Notes: generated by a model not told the origin, from the sequence alone. DNA of 64,000 nt from Bacteroidetes bacterium RIFCSPLOWO2_12_FULL_37_12 (GCA_001769655.1 MEPC01000024.1:1-64000); one strand, 5' to 3'. Numbered from the stretch's first letter, positions 53,337-62,627 are shown. Made by a program: numbers and translations.

Positions 53337-54632
53337 CTACTTTCCTTCTGTTTGATTTGTTTTTTCCAGATCAAACAAATCGTTCAACACATCAATTAAT
53401 GTTTTCGCATCATCCCGTTTGCAGGCGGCTTTCAATTGAAGTACAGGTAGTTTGATGATTTTTTGCATGATGTTACGCGTAATCATGTCAATCTTTTCAG
53501 TTTCACCGGCTGTTAGGTCTCTTGTAAATTTTGAAATTTCATCCTGCCGGATATTTTCAAGGGCTGATTTGAGTTTCTGAATTACCGGAGAAAATTCCAT
53601 TTCTTTTGACCATTCCCCGAATTGCAGACATTCCTCTGAAATAATATTTTTTACCGAGGGTATCGCCTTTAATCTTCGTTGTTGTGCCTCATCTGTTCTT
53701 GCTTTAATGTAATCAATATTGTATAACAGAACGCCGGGAATTTCTTCCACTTCGGGTTCAATGCTTCGGGGCACAGACAAGTCAATGAAATATTTGTGGG
53801 TAAGTACTCGATGGTTGCTGAAAGATTTTTTAGTAATCAACGGAGTAGTGACACTCAAGGAAGAAATTATCACATCAGCCCTGGGTATGAAATTCAGGAC
53901 TTCTTTAAAATCAATGACAGAAATTTTACATTCCTGTTCCAACAATTTTGCCTTTTCAGGAGTTCTGTTTGAAACATATATTTTTTTATTACCGGTCTCT
54001 GAAAGATTCCGGCATACGTCCTCTCCCATTTCCCCTAAGCCGATAATTAAAATGGTTGGTTCTTTGATTGTCTCGCTAAGTTCATGAACCAGATTGGCGG
54101 CGGCATAAGAAACGGAAGCGGCGCCCTCTAAAAAAGCGGTTTCCTGCGCTACCCGTTTGTGTGTATAAAAGATAGTATGCATTAACCGGTGAATAAAAGG
54201 ACCGGCAAGGTTTTCATCGGCTGACCATTGATAAGCGTCTTTCACTTGTTTGGGAATCTGCATATCACCTATCACCGATGATTTTAATCCTACAGAAACT
54301 TCAAACAAATGCCGTACTGCCTCTTCCTGATCCAGAATAACTGAAAATTGATTCCGGTAGTCAGAAATATTTTTAATATTCTTACAAATAGATAGAAGTT
54401 TAAGGATTTTCTCTGCCTGGTCAGTGGCATATTCATAATATATTTCTGTGCGATTGCAGGTGGAAAGCACCAAAAACTCAGAAAAAGGGAGGTTTTCTTT
54501 AGCTAATTTTAAAAAATTGCGACATTCTTTTTCGTTCAGGAAAAATAGTTCTCTCACGTTGACGGGAGTTTCCTCATGGGAAAGGCAAAGCGCTTTGAAT
54601 TGATTGTTCATCTGATATGCAAAAACACGCAA
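53337..54632 (-). CDS. hemA: Glutamyl-tRNA reductase
   Basis: 431 residues. Domains in order: catalytic domain with nucleophile C59 in LSTCNRTEIYYEY, NADPH-binding domain with IIGLGEMGEDVCRNL near 195-210, and a helical dimerisation tail. The block SVIGDMQIPKQVKDAY contains the substrate-binding signature. It makes glutamate-1-semialdehyde for heme synthesis, in keeping with hemW and the ccm genes in the window. Start choice between M1 and M8 (MNNQFKALC) is uncertain. It is convergent with metF (12 bp apart). Confidence 0.94.
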   Translation of the reverse strand: MRVFAYQMNNQFKALCLSHEETPVNVRELFFLNEKECRNFLKLAKENLPFSEFLVLSTCNRTEIYYEYATDQAEKILKLLSICKNIKNISDYRNQFSVILDQEEAVRHLFEVSVGLKSSVIGDMQIPKQVKDAYQWSADENLAGPFIHRLMHTIFYTHKRVAQETAFLEGAASVSYAAANLVHELSETIKEPTILIIGLGEMGEDVCRNLSETGNKKIYVSNRTPEKAKLLEQECKISVIDFKEVLNFIPRADVIISSLSVTTPLITKKSFSNHRVLTHKYFIDLSVPRSIEPEVEEIPGVLLYNIDYIKARTDEAQQRRLKAIPSVKNIISEECLQFGEWSKEMEFSPVIQKLKSALENIRQDEISKFTRDLTAGETEKIDMITRNIMQKIIKLPVLQLKAACKRDDAKTLIDVLNDLFDLEKTNQTEGK

Positions 54633-54732
54633 ATTTACATGAAAAATTTGAATTGCACTTTATACAGGATAAAAATGGCTAATTCTTATTTTGTGGAGCT
54701 TCAAGTAATGTTAGAAATGATATATCCTTGCA

Positions 54733-55035
54733 TATGAGTTCCGTAGGAACGAATCCTATTGTAACAACGGACTTCAGTCCGTTGTGGTAACGCTGACTTT
54801 AAACAATTGAGTTCCGTAGGAACGAACCATAAAGAAAACAAAACCATGGCTAACACATATCAATGTGTATACATACAAGGAGTTTTTGAACAAGTTTGAA
54901 GTATTGAATGACGAAAGATACTTTTTTAAGGACCTGATATGGGTCGTGCCTACGGCACTTTTGGCTATTAAACGTGCAGATTTGAATGACGGACTAAAGT
55001 CCGTCATTACAAAATTAAATCGTGCCTACGGCACT
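54733..55035. repeat. Cluster of short palindromes GTTCCGTAGGAAC, GACGGACT..AGTCCGTC and GTGCCTACGGCAC
   Basis: In order: GAGTTCCGTAGGAACGA, CAACGGACTTCAGTCCGTTG, a second GAGTTCCGTAGGAACGA, GTGCCTACGGCAC, GACGGACTAAAGTCCGTC, and a final GTGCCTACGGCAC. The second half is a diverged inverted counterpart of the first half. It fills most of the 54633-55127 gap, in which no gene is seen. Such repeats resemble REP elements, but no RAYT transposase gene is present in the window. Confidence 0.8.
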
Positions 55036-55127
55036 AAGAGATAAAGAGTGAGAAAAATAAAAACATTAAATTTTTAGAAGTGCCCATAGGAAAAATACAA
55101 ACTTTTATGTAAGTTTGTAATATTGTT

Positions 55128-56132
55128 ATGAGAAAACTTGCCAGCGTTCAACGCATCTTATCGGTATCACCCATCGAAGGAGCCGATGCTATCGAAAAAG
55201 CTACAGTCCTCGGTTGGCAGTTAGTCATTAAAAAGGGTTCTTTCAATGTCAACGATTTATGTATTTACTGTGAAATTGATTCATTACTTCCCGACAGACC
55301 AGAATTTGAATTTCTGAGGGAGAGAAAATTTCGTATAAAAACAATAAAACTAAGGGGAGTGGTGTCGCAGGGAATTTGTTTTCCGTTAAGCATCTTACCC
55401 GCCGGTGATTATAAGGAAGGAGATGATGTCACCGAGCTATTGAAAATTACAAAATGGGAACTGCCGGTTCCAGCACATCTTCAAGGAATTGCTAAAGGAA
55501 AAATTCCTTCGTTTGTTCCAAAAACAGATGAAATACGAATTCAGGTAATTCAGGAATTTCTGGATAAATTCAAGGGCACAGAATGTTATATCACAGAGAA
55601 ATTAGACGGAAGTTCCGTCACCTATTATGTAAAGGATAGTCAATTCGGAGTTTGTTCACGTAATCTTGAAATTATTGAAGATCCTGAGAATACGTTATGG
55701 AAAATTGCCCGCGAATTAGATATAGAAAATAAGCTGCGGTCTCTAAACAAAAATATTGCTTTGCAAGGTGAGATTGTAGGGGAATCTGTGCAGAGTAACA
55801 AACTGAAATTAAAAGGGCAGACCGTTTTCTTTTTCAATGCCATTGATATTGATGGACATTGTTTTTATGATATGAATAATTTTTTTGAACTACTGGAACA
55901 GTTGCAATTGACCTCCGCCCCTGTCATTGAAAAAAGCTGGATTTTGATAAACCAAATGGAAGAAATAATGGTATTGGCAAAAAGGAATTCGCTATTACAG
56001 TCTCAAGCGCTGGCGGAGGGAATCGTTATTCGTCCTGTGAAAGAATTAAGAGACCCCCAATTAGATACACCCTGGAGCCGTTTTTCATTTAAAGTTATCA
56101 ATCCCGAATTTCTGCTAAAACACGGAGAGTAA
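55128..56132 (+). CDS. RNA ligase of the DraRnl (DRB0094) type
   Basis: 334 residues. An N-terminal OB-like domain (about 1-110; RILSVSPIEGADAIEKATV and FRIKTIKLRGVVSQGI) precedes a nucleotidyltransferase domain with the adenylation motif TEKLDGSSVTYY (K158). Further ligase motifs are VCSRNLEI (motif III-like), QGEIVGESVQSN (motif IIIa/IV-like), EGIVIRP (motif IV) and FSFKVINPEFL (motif V). An N-terminal OB domain is the hallmark of the Deinococcus Rnl5 class, which seals nicks with a 3'-OH RNA end. The histidine-kinase gene follows 5 bp later, so the two are co-transcribed. Confidence 0.88.
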   Translation: MRKLASVQRILSVSPIEGADAIEKATVLGWQLVIKKGSFNVNDLCIYCEIDSLLPDRPEFEFLRERKFRIKTIKLRGVVSQGICFPLSILPAGDYKEGDDVTELLKITKWELPVPAHLQGIAKGKIPSFVPKTDEIRIQVIQEFLDKFKGTECYITEKLDGSSVTYYVKDSQFGVCSRNLEIIEDPENTLWKIARELDIENKLRSLNKNIALQGEIVGESVQSNKLKLKGQTVFFFNAIDIDGHCFYDMNNFFELLEQLQLTSAPVIEKSWILINQMEEIMVLAKRNSLLQSQALAEGIVIRPVKELRDPQLDTPWSRFSFKVINPEFLLKHGE

Positions 56133-56137
56133 AAAAA

Positions 56138-57310
56138 TTGAAAAATCTTCGTTCCTATATTAACCGGCAAACAGGTCTCTTTCTACTGGCATTCATGATA
56201 GTTGCCATTTCGATTTTTTATATTAATCGCATTGTTGACCAGATTGCCAAAGGGGAACAACGCCTGGTAGATTTATATGCAAAGGGATTAAAAGCATTTG
56301 TGACACACACTGAAAATGATGCTAACCTTACTTTTCTGCTTGATGAATTAATGGTAGCCAATGAAACTGTACCGGTTATTTTAGCAGATGCTGAGGGAAA
56401 TCCCATTGATTACCGGAATCTAACGCTTCCAGAGAATATTGACAGCATTGGTAAAAGTCGGTTTCTAAAAAAAGAAATCGGAATTATGAAAAAACAGCAT
56501 TCTCCTATCGAATTTGAATATGTTCCCGGATTTAAAAACATCATCTATTACAAGGACTCAGTACTGTTGAATCAATTAAGATATTTTCCGGTTGCGTTAT
56601 TTATTTTAATATCCTTATTTATTTTACTTGCATACCTTGCTTTTAATGCCAGCCGTAACGCTGAACAAAACAGAGTTTGGGTGGGAATGGCAAAAGAAAC
56701 CGCTCATCAATTAGGAACTCCCATGTCATCTTTGTTTGCCTGGATAGAGTATCTGAAATCAAATCAGCAGTGGCACTCGGATCCCATGCTTTCAGAAATG
56801 GAAAAAGATGTGGAACGGTTGCGGGTAGTGACAGAACGATTCAGCACCATCGGATCTGTGCCCAAGTTAAAAGAGGAGAATCTTGCAGAATGTCTGCAGG
56901 AGTCCGTTCTTTATATTGAAAAAAGAATTTCAGATAAGATAAAAATTAAAATTTCAACTACTTCCTTCGAAAATATCAGCGTAAAAATAAACAAACCATT
57001 GTTTGACTGGGTCATGGAATCCTTATGTAAAAATTCGGTAGATGCAATGAATGGAACCGGTGAGATCAATATTTCTTTTGAGAAAAGAAAAGAGCAGGTG
57101 ATCATAGATGTCAGTGACACCGGCAAAGGGATACCTCATTCCAGATTCACAGATATATTTAAACCGGGATACACTACTAAAAAAAGGGGTTGGGGTTTGG
57201 GATTATCTCTTTCCCGCAGGATCATAGAAAATTATCATGGAGGTAAAATTTTTGTGCATAATTCGGAACCGGATAAGGGAAGTACTTTCCGTGTGCTGTT
57301 GAATGGATAA
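56138..57310 (+). CDS. Membrane sensor histidine kinase
   Basis: 390 residues. Two transmembrane helices (about 12-30 and 150-170) enclose a ~115-residue sensor domain. The cytoplasmic part starts with KETAHQLGTPMSSL (phosphoacceptor H190, an HisKA variant common in Bacteroidota), followed by N box LCKNSVDAM, G1 VSDTGKGIP and G2 RGWGLGLSLSRR. No HAMP domain is evident. The TTG start at 56138 is preceded by GGAGAG and lies 5 bp after the RNA ligase gene. No response regulator is adjacent. It is convergent with the Y_Y_Y protein with a single base between stops. Confidence 0.9.
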   Translation: MKNLRSYINRQTGLFLLAFMIVAISIFYINRIVDQIAKGEQRLVDLYAKGLKAFVTHTENDANLTFLLDELMVANETVPVILADAEGNPIDYRNLTLPENIDSIGKSRFLKKEIGIMKKQHSPIEFEYVPGFKNIIYYKDSVLLNQLRYFPVALFILISLFILLAYLAFNASRNAEQNRVWVGMAKETAHQLGTPMSSLFAWIEYLKSNQQWHSDPMLSEMEKDVERLRVVTERFSTIGSVPKLKEENLAECLQESVLYIEKRISDKIKIKISTTSFENISVKINKPLFDWVMESLCKNSVDAMNGTGEINISFEKRKEQVIIDVSDTGKGIPHSRFTDIFKPGYTTKKRGWGLGLSLSRRIIENYHGGKIFVHNSEPDKGSTFRVLLNG

Positions 57311-57311
57311 T

Positions 57312-60300
57312 TCACTCTCCTGAAATCTTCCGAATCTCTTCATCGCTCATTCCCGTTTGCTTCATCTTATCCATTAGCTCTTTCCGTGCTTCTCTTTTAA
57401 CACGTTCCAAGTCATCCTCTTCCGGGTCTATCAGCGCATTTTTATCTTTAACATGCATATCGGTTTTTTTCTCAATCTTTAACACCCGGTTCATTAACCT
57501 TTCTAATGGAATGAGAGCAAACGCCATGATGACATTCAGTGCCACTTTAAAAAGTACAATAGTGCCTAACACATTTTCGGCAACAAGCTCTATCAGGTTT
57601 TGAAGGTATTCAAATACGGTAAATATTCCTACCGTACCAATTGCCGGAGCCAATCTCGATGAAAATCCTTTCCTTCTTCTGCGAAGATATCCTGCCATGA
57701 GAAATAAAAAAACGATCCCTCCCAATTGTAGTGAATAAAACCACCAGGTGCGGTGAAAGGGCGGAAGAATTGTAAAATGAAAACGAATTTCATTACTTTC
57801 CTGCAAATAAACATTCCTGCATTTTACATGAAAAATATAATTGCCTTCTTTTAAATTTGTATATTCTGCAAATTTCCTGTCGGACCATTCCCTCCAATTA
57901 TCCTCAAACCCTTCCAGCCGCGCTGTATATCTTAATTTATCTTCATGTTCTTTGAAAAAAGCACTGTATTCAAAACGTAAATTACCCATCTCATAATCCA
58001 GCACCGGAGCCATTTCGGGTTCCTGATTGAGAGCTGGTAAAAAATGCTGAGGATCGTGTCCATCTGAAATAGGTTTTGCAAAAATGCCGTTAAATAAAAC
58101 ACAGTCCCTGCCTGAAACAATTTTTTCCAGAAAACAGGGATAGTCAGCATGGTAATTCTTTTTTTCTGTTAATTTAAACAATGCCAATCCTTCATCGCCA
58201 CCAATCCAGACATAACGGTTTCTGAAATACTCATGAACATCTGGATAAATGGAACGTATGTTACCAATATCCAAACCCATAAAAGGTAAAGTGTCACTAA
58301 TCCATAAATTATTTTTCTTACTACCGAAATAGAGCCGTTTTCCATTGCTCATCCAGATGTTATCGGGTGAGGGAGAAACAACACGGTCGAGCAGAAGTGA
58401 ATCGGAAAAGGATTTTCCTGAAATTGTCTGGGTCAATGTATCCCGTTCAAATTTATTTTTTTGAGAATTAAAACGGAAGACACCGAGATTTTCATGGCAA
58501 AACAAAGGAATACTATCCACTAAAAAAATCTGCACTTGTCCTTTATTCATGCCAGAAGAAGTATCAATGGATTGAACTTCCATGTTGAACGATTCCTTAG
58601 GTTCATTTTTTATGAATGGACATCCGGAAAGTTTCAGTTTCCAGGTTCCCCTGCTTCTTGCACCCAGCCAGAATTCTTTTACTCCGGTTTCAATTGAATT
58701 TTCTATGGGAATAAGTGTTAAAATTTCATCAGGAAGTACATGCTTTTGAATAACGAAATACGGAGAAGAAATTTGTTTTGACGTAGCGTGGGGTTCCTTT
58801 ATTTCTGAAATTATGCTAATGCCATTTTGCCCTGCCGCTAAAATGCCTGCATGATGATGAGCACAAGGGCAATCAAAAGATGCAAAACAACGGGCGCCGG
58901 GAGCTGATTCTAATTTTGTGGCAAGAGTGGATTGAGAATTTTTTATAAGATAAATTCCATCCCCTCCGGCGACCATTAATTCTCCGGAAGATGTAACCAG
59001 AAAATTAAAGCATTGTGTTTTAATATTCTCAATTCTTACCCATTCTCCTGGCTCGGGCGCTGTCGTTTTGCTTCTCCATACTCCTTGTGAAGTTCCTATG
59101 TAAAGGAAGGAAGGAAACAGTGGTGTCTTAACCGTATGTACCATTTCATCCGATTTGTTTAAACAGGAGGGGGATTTAATTTTATAGGATGCCTCTGCTC
59201 CCTGAAAACGTATGATGCACTGAATCATTCCTGAAAAACCATTTCCTTCAGCGAAATATTGCAAGGGTTCCGTAAAAGGGATCATGCTTAAGCCGTTTTC
59301 TAAAGAAACCCATAAAATTTCATTGGAAGATGAAAATAAATTATTTACCCTGTCGCCAAGTAAACCGTTTTTAGTACGGTTAATATGACGTAAAAGTCCT
59401 CCATAAGGATTAACCATGTAAATTCCTTCCTGTAGCGTGCCAATGATAAACTCATTACTATTTTTAGTAGCGCCACAATATATCTGTGCCTGCGTCAAGG
59501 ATGGGATAATTAAATCCGGAAGCAATTCAATAGAAGGTAAATTATTATTCCATTGAAATAATCCCCCACCCATGATTCCTCCTAAGAAAGTATTTTTTTC
59601 GTAAGGTAATAAAGTAAAAACGGATTTATCCGAAAAAACTTCTGTACCGGTCAGTGGTTTGGAAACCGAATAAGATGAGCCGGATTTTTCAAGCATGTAA
59701 ATACCCTCTCCCCCTTTTTGAAGAATCCATAATGTCTCATGCGCATAAAAGGTTTTAAAAAAACTTTTTTGCGTGGGATAAATAATTTGTAAATCCCGGA
59801 TGTTATTATCTGAGGAGGTCGTGTCATTTCTCTCATTCATTTCTTTGTAAATGAACAGATTTTTAAGGGCATTAAAACAAATATCCCCATTCTTCAAGGC
59901 AAAAGTTTGCCACACATTTCTGAAATTTCTTAGTGAATCAGGCAAAAGGGAAAGGAGCGATTGGTATTTTACCAACCCATCCATAGTGCCATAGAGATAT
60001 CCGAAATCAGCATAGCCCCCACAATATATTCTTCCTTTCCGGTCAAGGGTTAAAGAAAGAGCGCTCAAATTTTCACCTACCGGGACTACTTGCCAGGAAG
60101 AACCTTTGTTAATCAGTATGCCGTCGGTATTGGCAACATAAATGATTCCGGAACTATCCTGAATGACAGACCAATTTTGAGGACTGGCGCCATAGTTTGA
60201 AGTGTTGAGATTTATGATGCCTTGCGGATAGGAATGATTCGCAACTATAAAAATTTGAATTATAAATAGAAAAATGAATAGGGAATTGGATATAATTGAG

Positions 60301-60374
60301 ATTCGCAACCCATTATATATGGGATAAACACCCGTAAAAAAGCGATGGATTGAAAAATTCAGGAAGGATTTCAT
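57312..60374 (-). CDS. Y_Y_Y-domain sensor-like membrane protein without a kinase domain
   Basis: 1020 residues. After an N-terminal hydrophobic segment (about 27-47) come propeller-type repeats of the two-component regulator kind (NWSVIQDSSGIIYVANTDG and others) to about residue 790. A Y_Y_Y domain follows (about 815-890; YTARLEGFEDNWREWS, then NLKEGNYIFHVKCRN), then a transmembrane helix (about 900-918). Where such proteins normally carry a histidine kinase or HTH there are instead two further hydrophobic segments (about 935-975) and a short charged cytoplasmic tail (DPEEDDLERVKREARKEL). It may hand its signal to another protein; its histidine-kinase neighbour on the opposite strand is a candidate. 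Confidence 0.85.
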   Translation of the reverse strand: MKSFLNFSIHRFFTGVYPIYNGLRISIISNSLFIFLFIIQIFIVANHSYPQGIINLNTSNYGASPQNWSVIQDSSGIIYVANTDGILINKGSSWQVVPVGENLSALSLTLDRKGRIYCGGYADFGYLYGTMDGLVKYQSLLSLLPDSLRNFRNVWQTFALKNGDICFNALKNLFIYKEMNERNDTTSSDNNIRDLQIIYPTQKSFFKTFYAHETLWILQKGGEGIYMLEKSGSSYSVSKPLTGTEVFSDKSVFTLLPYEKNTFLGGIMGGGLFQWNNNLPSIELLPDLIIPSLTQAQIYCGATKNSNEFIIGTLQEGIYMVNPYGGLLRHINRTKNGLLGDRVNNLFSSSNEILWVSLENGLSMIPFTEPLQYFAEGNGFSGMIQCIIRFQGAEASYKIKSPSCLNKSDEMVHTVKTPLFPSFLYIGTSQGVWRSKTTAPEPGEWVRIENIKTQCFNFLVTSSGELMVAGGDGIYLIKNSQSTLATKLESAPGARCFASFDCPCAHHHAGILAAGQNGISIISEIKEPHATSKQISSPYFVIQKHVLPDEILTLIPIENSIETGVKEFWLGARSRGTWKLKLSGCPFIKNEPKESFNMEVQSIDTSSGMNKGQVQIFLVDSIPLFCHENLGVFRFNSQKNKFERDTLTQTISGKSFSDSLLLDRVVSPSPDNIWMSNGKRLYFGSKKNNLWISDTLPFMGLDIGNIRSIYPDVHEYFRNRYVWIGGDEGLALFKLTEKKNYHADYPCFLEKIVSGRDCVLFNGIFAKPISDGHDPQHFLPALNQEPEMAPVLDYEMGNLRFEYSAFFKEHEDKLRYTARLEGFEDNWREWSDRKFAEYTNLKEGNYIFHVKCRNVYLQESNEIRFHFTILPPFHRTWWFYSLQLGGIVFLFLMAGYLRRRRKGFSSRLAPAIGTVGIFTVFEYLQNLIELVAENVLGTIVLFKVALNVIMAFALIPLERLMNRVLKIEKKTDMHVKDKNALIDPEEDDLERVKREARKELMDKMKQTGMSDEEIRKISGE

Positions 60375-60402
60375 ACGAAAAATTGAAAATTGGGCTAAAT
60401 TA

Positions 60403-60431
60403 TCCGAAATATATAAATTTATGTACCTTTG
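60403..60431 (+). promoter_or_regulatory. Candidate promoter of the FKBP lipoprotein gene
   Basis: TACCTTTG at 60424-60431 fits the TAnnTTTG -7 element. The ATG is 15 bp further on at 60447. No clear TTG is found at the ideal upstream spacing, so this is supported mainly by the -7 box. Confidence 0.4.
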
Positions 60432-60446
60432 GCAAATTTTTTAAAC

Positions 60447-61253
60447 ATGAAAACTTCAATAATTAAATTATTCCTTATTACCATGTTTTTTCTGGGATGT
60501 AAGGAAAAAGCTGTAAACCAAAACATGAACACAGATGAAATTACTACTGCATCCGGATTAAAAATCCAGATTCATAAAAAAGGCACGGGTAAAAATGCCG
60601 CATCCGGAGATGTGGTGAGAGTGCATTACACCGGAATGCTCACCGACAGCACCATTTTTGACAGTTCGGTTGGACAGGGTCGTGACCCCTTGCTTTTTCC
60701 TTTGGGGAAAGGACGGGTTATTAAAGGGTGGGATGAAGGAATTACGTATCTGAACCCAGGTGCTAAAGCCACGTTGATAATACCGGCAGGTCTGGCGTAT
60801 GGAGAAAAGGGTATTCCAAATGTAATTCCACCAAACAGTACCTTAATTTTCAAGGTGGAGTTGCTTGAGATTATACCTAAATTAGAATCATTCAATTTTG
60901 ACATCACCGGCAAGGAAAAAATAAAGTCGAATTCCGGTTTGGAATATGTGGTGGTAGAAAATGGAAAAGGGATGAAGGTTGATTCTGGAAAAGTAGTTGA
61001 ATTGCATTACACAGGACGTTTGGAAGACGGAAAAGTGTTTGATTGTTCCCGTGAACGTGTCACTCCTTTTAAATTTAAAACCGGAGCGCGTATGGTTATT
61101 CCCGGCTTTGATGAAGGAGTAATGAAACTTCATGTAGGCGATAAAGCACGATTGTTGATTCCCTCAGCCATTGGATATGGTGCCCAGGGAAATGCTGTAA
61201 TTCCTGCCAATTCAAATTTGATTTTTGATGTGGAAATTCTGAATGTTAACTAA
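60447..61253 (+). CDS. Lipoprotein with two FKBP-type peptidyl-prolyl isomerase domains
   Basis: 268 residues from the ATG at 60447; an upstream TTG (60429) lies within the promoter -7 box. Lipobox ITMFFLGC with the lipidated Cys at about residue 18. Two FKBP domains are in tandem: about 35-150 (VRVHYTGMLTDSTIFDSS, VIKGWDEGI, IPAGLAYGEKG, LIFKVELLEI) and about 160-268 (VELHYTGRLEDGKVFD, VIPGFDEGV, IPSAIGYGAQG, LIFDVEILNV). Each has the aromatic and Asp residues of the active site. It probably folds or assembles outer-membrane and secreted proteins from the periplasmic face. Confidence 0.93.
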   Translation: MKTSIIKLFLITMFFLGCKEKAVNQNMNTDEITTASGLKIQIHKKGTGKNAASGDVVRVHYTGMLTDSTIFDSSVGQGRDPLLFPLGKGRVIKGWDEGITYLNPGAKATLIIPAGLAYGEKGIPNVIPPNSTLIFKVELLEIIPKLESFNFDITGKEKIKSNSGLEYVVVENGKGMKVDSGKVVELHYTGRLEDGKVFDCSRERVTPFKFKTGARMVIPGFDEGVMKLHVGDKARLLIPSAIGYGAQGNAVIPANSNLIFDVEILNVN

Positions 61254-61336
61254 AGGGTATAGAGGTATAGGGGTACAAAAGTATAGGGGTAAAACTTCGC
61301 CCATATACCTTTATACCCTATACCCTTATACCTTAT
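61252..61336. repeat. GGTATAGGG-type inverted repeat
   Basis: GGGTATAGAGGTATAGGGGT at the left is opposed by ATACCTTTATACCCTATACC at the right. It begins inside the FKBP stop codon and ends 11 bp before mqnA. Same family as the repeats at 9190, 17978 and 50779. Confidence 0.8.
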
Positions 61337-61346
61337 TCCTTTCCAC

Positions 61347-62102
61347 ATGCCCCCCATTAAAATATCTGCCATTTCTTATCTCAATACACTTCCGTTCATC
61401 TATGGGATTCGTGAATCCGGTTTATTAAGTGATTATGAAATGACATTGGACACACCTGCCCAGTGTGCCAGAAAAGTTCTTACAGGGAAATCAGATGTAG
61501 GTTTGGTTCCATCCGTAGTTCTTGCAGGAAATAAAGAGTGCCATCGTGTCAATGATTTTTGCATTGCCACAAAAACCGGCGCTGATTCTGTTTTTTTATT
61601 TTCACACGTGCCCGTAGAAAAAATTACCGGAATTTTATTGGACTATCAGTCAAAGACATCTGTGGCACTGACAAGAATATTGGTTGAACATTTCTGGAAG
61701 ATTAAACCCAAATGGGAGAAAACAAAACCCGGGTTTGAAAAAACTATTAAAGGAAATACGGCGGGCGTGGTTATTGGCGACCGCGCCATGAGATTGAAAA
61801 AACAATTTCCTTTTTCTTATGATTTATCTGCAGAATGGATTAGATTTACAAAACATCCTTTTGTTTTTGCCTGTTGGATAAGCAAACGAAAATTACCGGA
61901 AGAGTTTATATCGAATTTCAACAACGCATTATCGTTCGGAATAAGTCACATTGAGGATGCGCTTTTAAAGTATCCTCCGGAAAAATTTTCTGATAAAAAT
62001 CCAGTCACTTATTTGAAACAGAATATTGTTTATTTACTTGATAAAAAACTAATTAAAGGGTTAGATTTGTTTCACTATTTTATAGAAAACACAAGGGATT
62101 AA
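61347..62102 (+). CDS. mqnA: Chorismate dehydratase MqnA (futalosine menaquinone pathway)
   Basis: 251 residues with the MqnA/MqnD periplasmic-binding-protein fold. The opening IKISAISYLNTLPFIYGI is the family signature. SDVGLVPSVVLAG and GDRAMRLKKQFPFSYDLSAEWIRFT (seen here in pieces) contain the chorismate-binding and Asp residues expected of MqnA rather than MqnD. MqnA removes water from chorismate to give 3-enolpyruvoyl-benzoate, the first committed step of the futalosine route. No other mqn genes are in the window. Confidence 0.9.
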   Translation: MPPIKISAISYLNTLPFIYGIRESGLLSDYEMTLDTPAQCARKVLTGKSDVGLVPSVVLAGNKECHRVNDFCIATKTGADSVFLFSHVPVEKITGILLDYQSKTSVALTRILVEHFWKIKPKWEKTKPGFEKTIKGNTAGVVIGDRAMRLKKQFPFSYDLSAEWIRFTKHPFVFACWISKRKLPEEFISNFNNALSFGISHIEDALLKYPPEKFSDKNPVTYLKQNIVYLLDKKLIKGLDLFHYFIENTRD

Positions 62103-62122
62103 GCTATCTGGAAGATGTAATA

Positions 62123-62428
62123 TCAGGTGGCAAGACGGTGCTTTATCTGCTCTATGTCAATCTCAAGCCGTTCAACCCGGCGGTGCATCCATTCATTCAT
62201 TTTATCTTTCGCTTTTAATTCAGCAACGTCAACTTTGATTTCTACAAGCACCCCCATCATTTTATCAAATTTTTCATCCATTTTTGCAAAACGTTCATCC
62301 ATTTTAGAAAAACGTTCATCCATTTTTGCAAAACGCTCATTCATGTCTTCCCGCAATTGACGTATTTCCGGTACTAAAACCTCTACCAAAGATTTTCGAA
62401 ATCCTTCTGTAATATCTGCTAAGTTCAT
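62123..62428 (-). CDS. Small coiled-coil protein with 7-residue repeats
   Basis: 101 residues, nearly all helical. Four perfect-length heptads ERFAKMD, ERFSKMD, ERFAKMD and EKFDKMM (residues ~31-58) are encoded by near-identical 21-bp DNA repeats, which is a strong coiled-coil signature. A second helix (MNEWMHRRVERLEIDIEQIKHRL) follows. No signal peptide. Many Bacteroidota and Cyanobacteria have such short coiled-coil proteins without known function. It is convergent with mqnA (20-bp gap). Confidence 0.65.
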   Translation of the reverse strand: MNLADITEGFRKSLVEVLVPEIRQLREDMNERFAKMDERFSKMDERFAKMDEKFDKMMGVLVEIKVDVAELKAKDKMNEWMHRRVERLEIDIEQIKHRLAT

Positions 62429-62525
62429 AGATTTTAAAATAGTTCTGTCGCAACAAATATATTAATAATTATTGTCAATTCCAACTCCCATTTGTTTTAT
62501 TCAACTTTTTTTCTCACCTTTGCAG

Positions 62526-62627
62526 TTCTTATCAAGAAAGACGGAGGGATTAGACCCTGCGATGTCTTAGCAACCTGTGCCAATAAGGTGCTAATTTCTG
62601 CCCCAAATATAAGGGGAAAGATAAGCC
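62526..62627 (+). ncRNA. SAM riboswitch (SAM-I / S-box type) upstream of metH
   Basis: The P1 strand TCTTATC (62527-62533) pairs with GATAAG (62620-62625). In between are the S-box conserved elements: ATCAAGAAAGACGGAGGGA (kink-turn and P2), CCTGCGATGTCTTAGCAACC (P2/P3 core), and AAGGTGCTAATTTCTGCC (P3/P4), followed by a short P4 hairpin CCCC/GGGG (62601-62615). It lies 140 bp upstream of metH in the same direction, where SAM binding would shut down methionine synthesis. A second GATAAG at 62651-62656 may offer an alternative pairing for the P1 5' strand. Confidence 0.93.
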
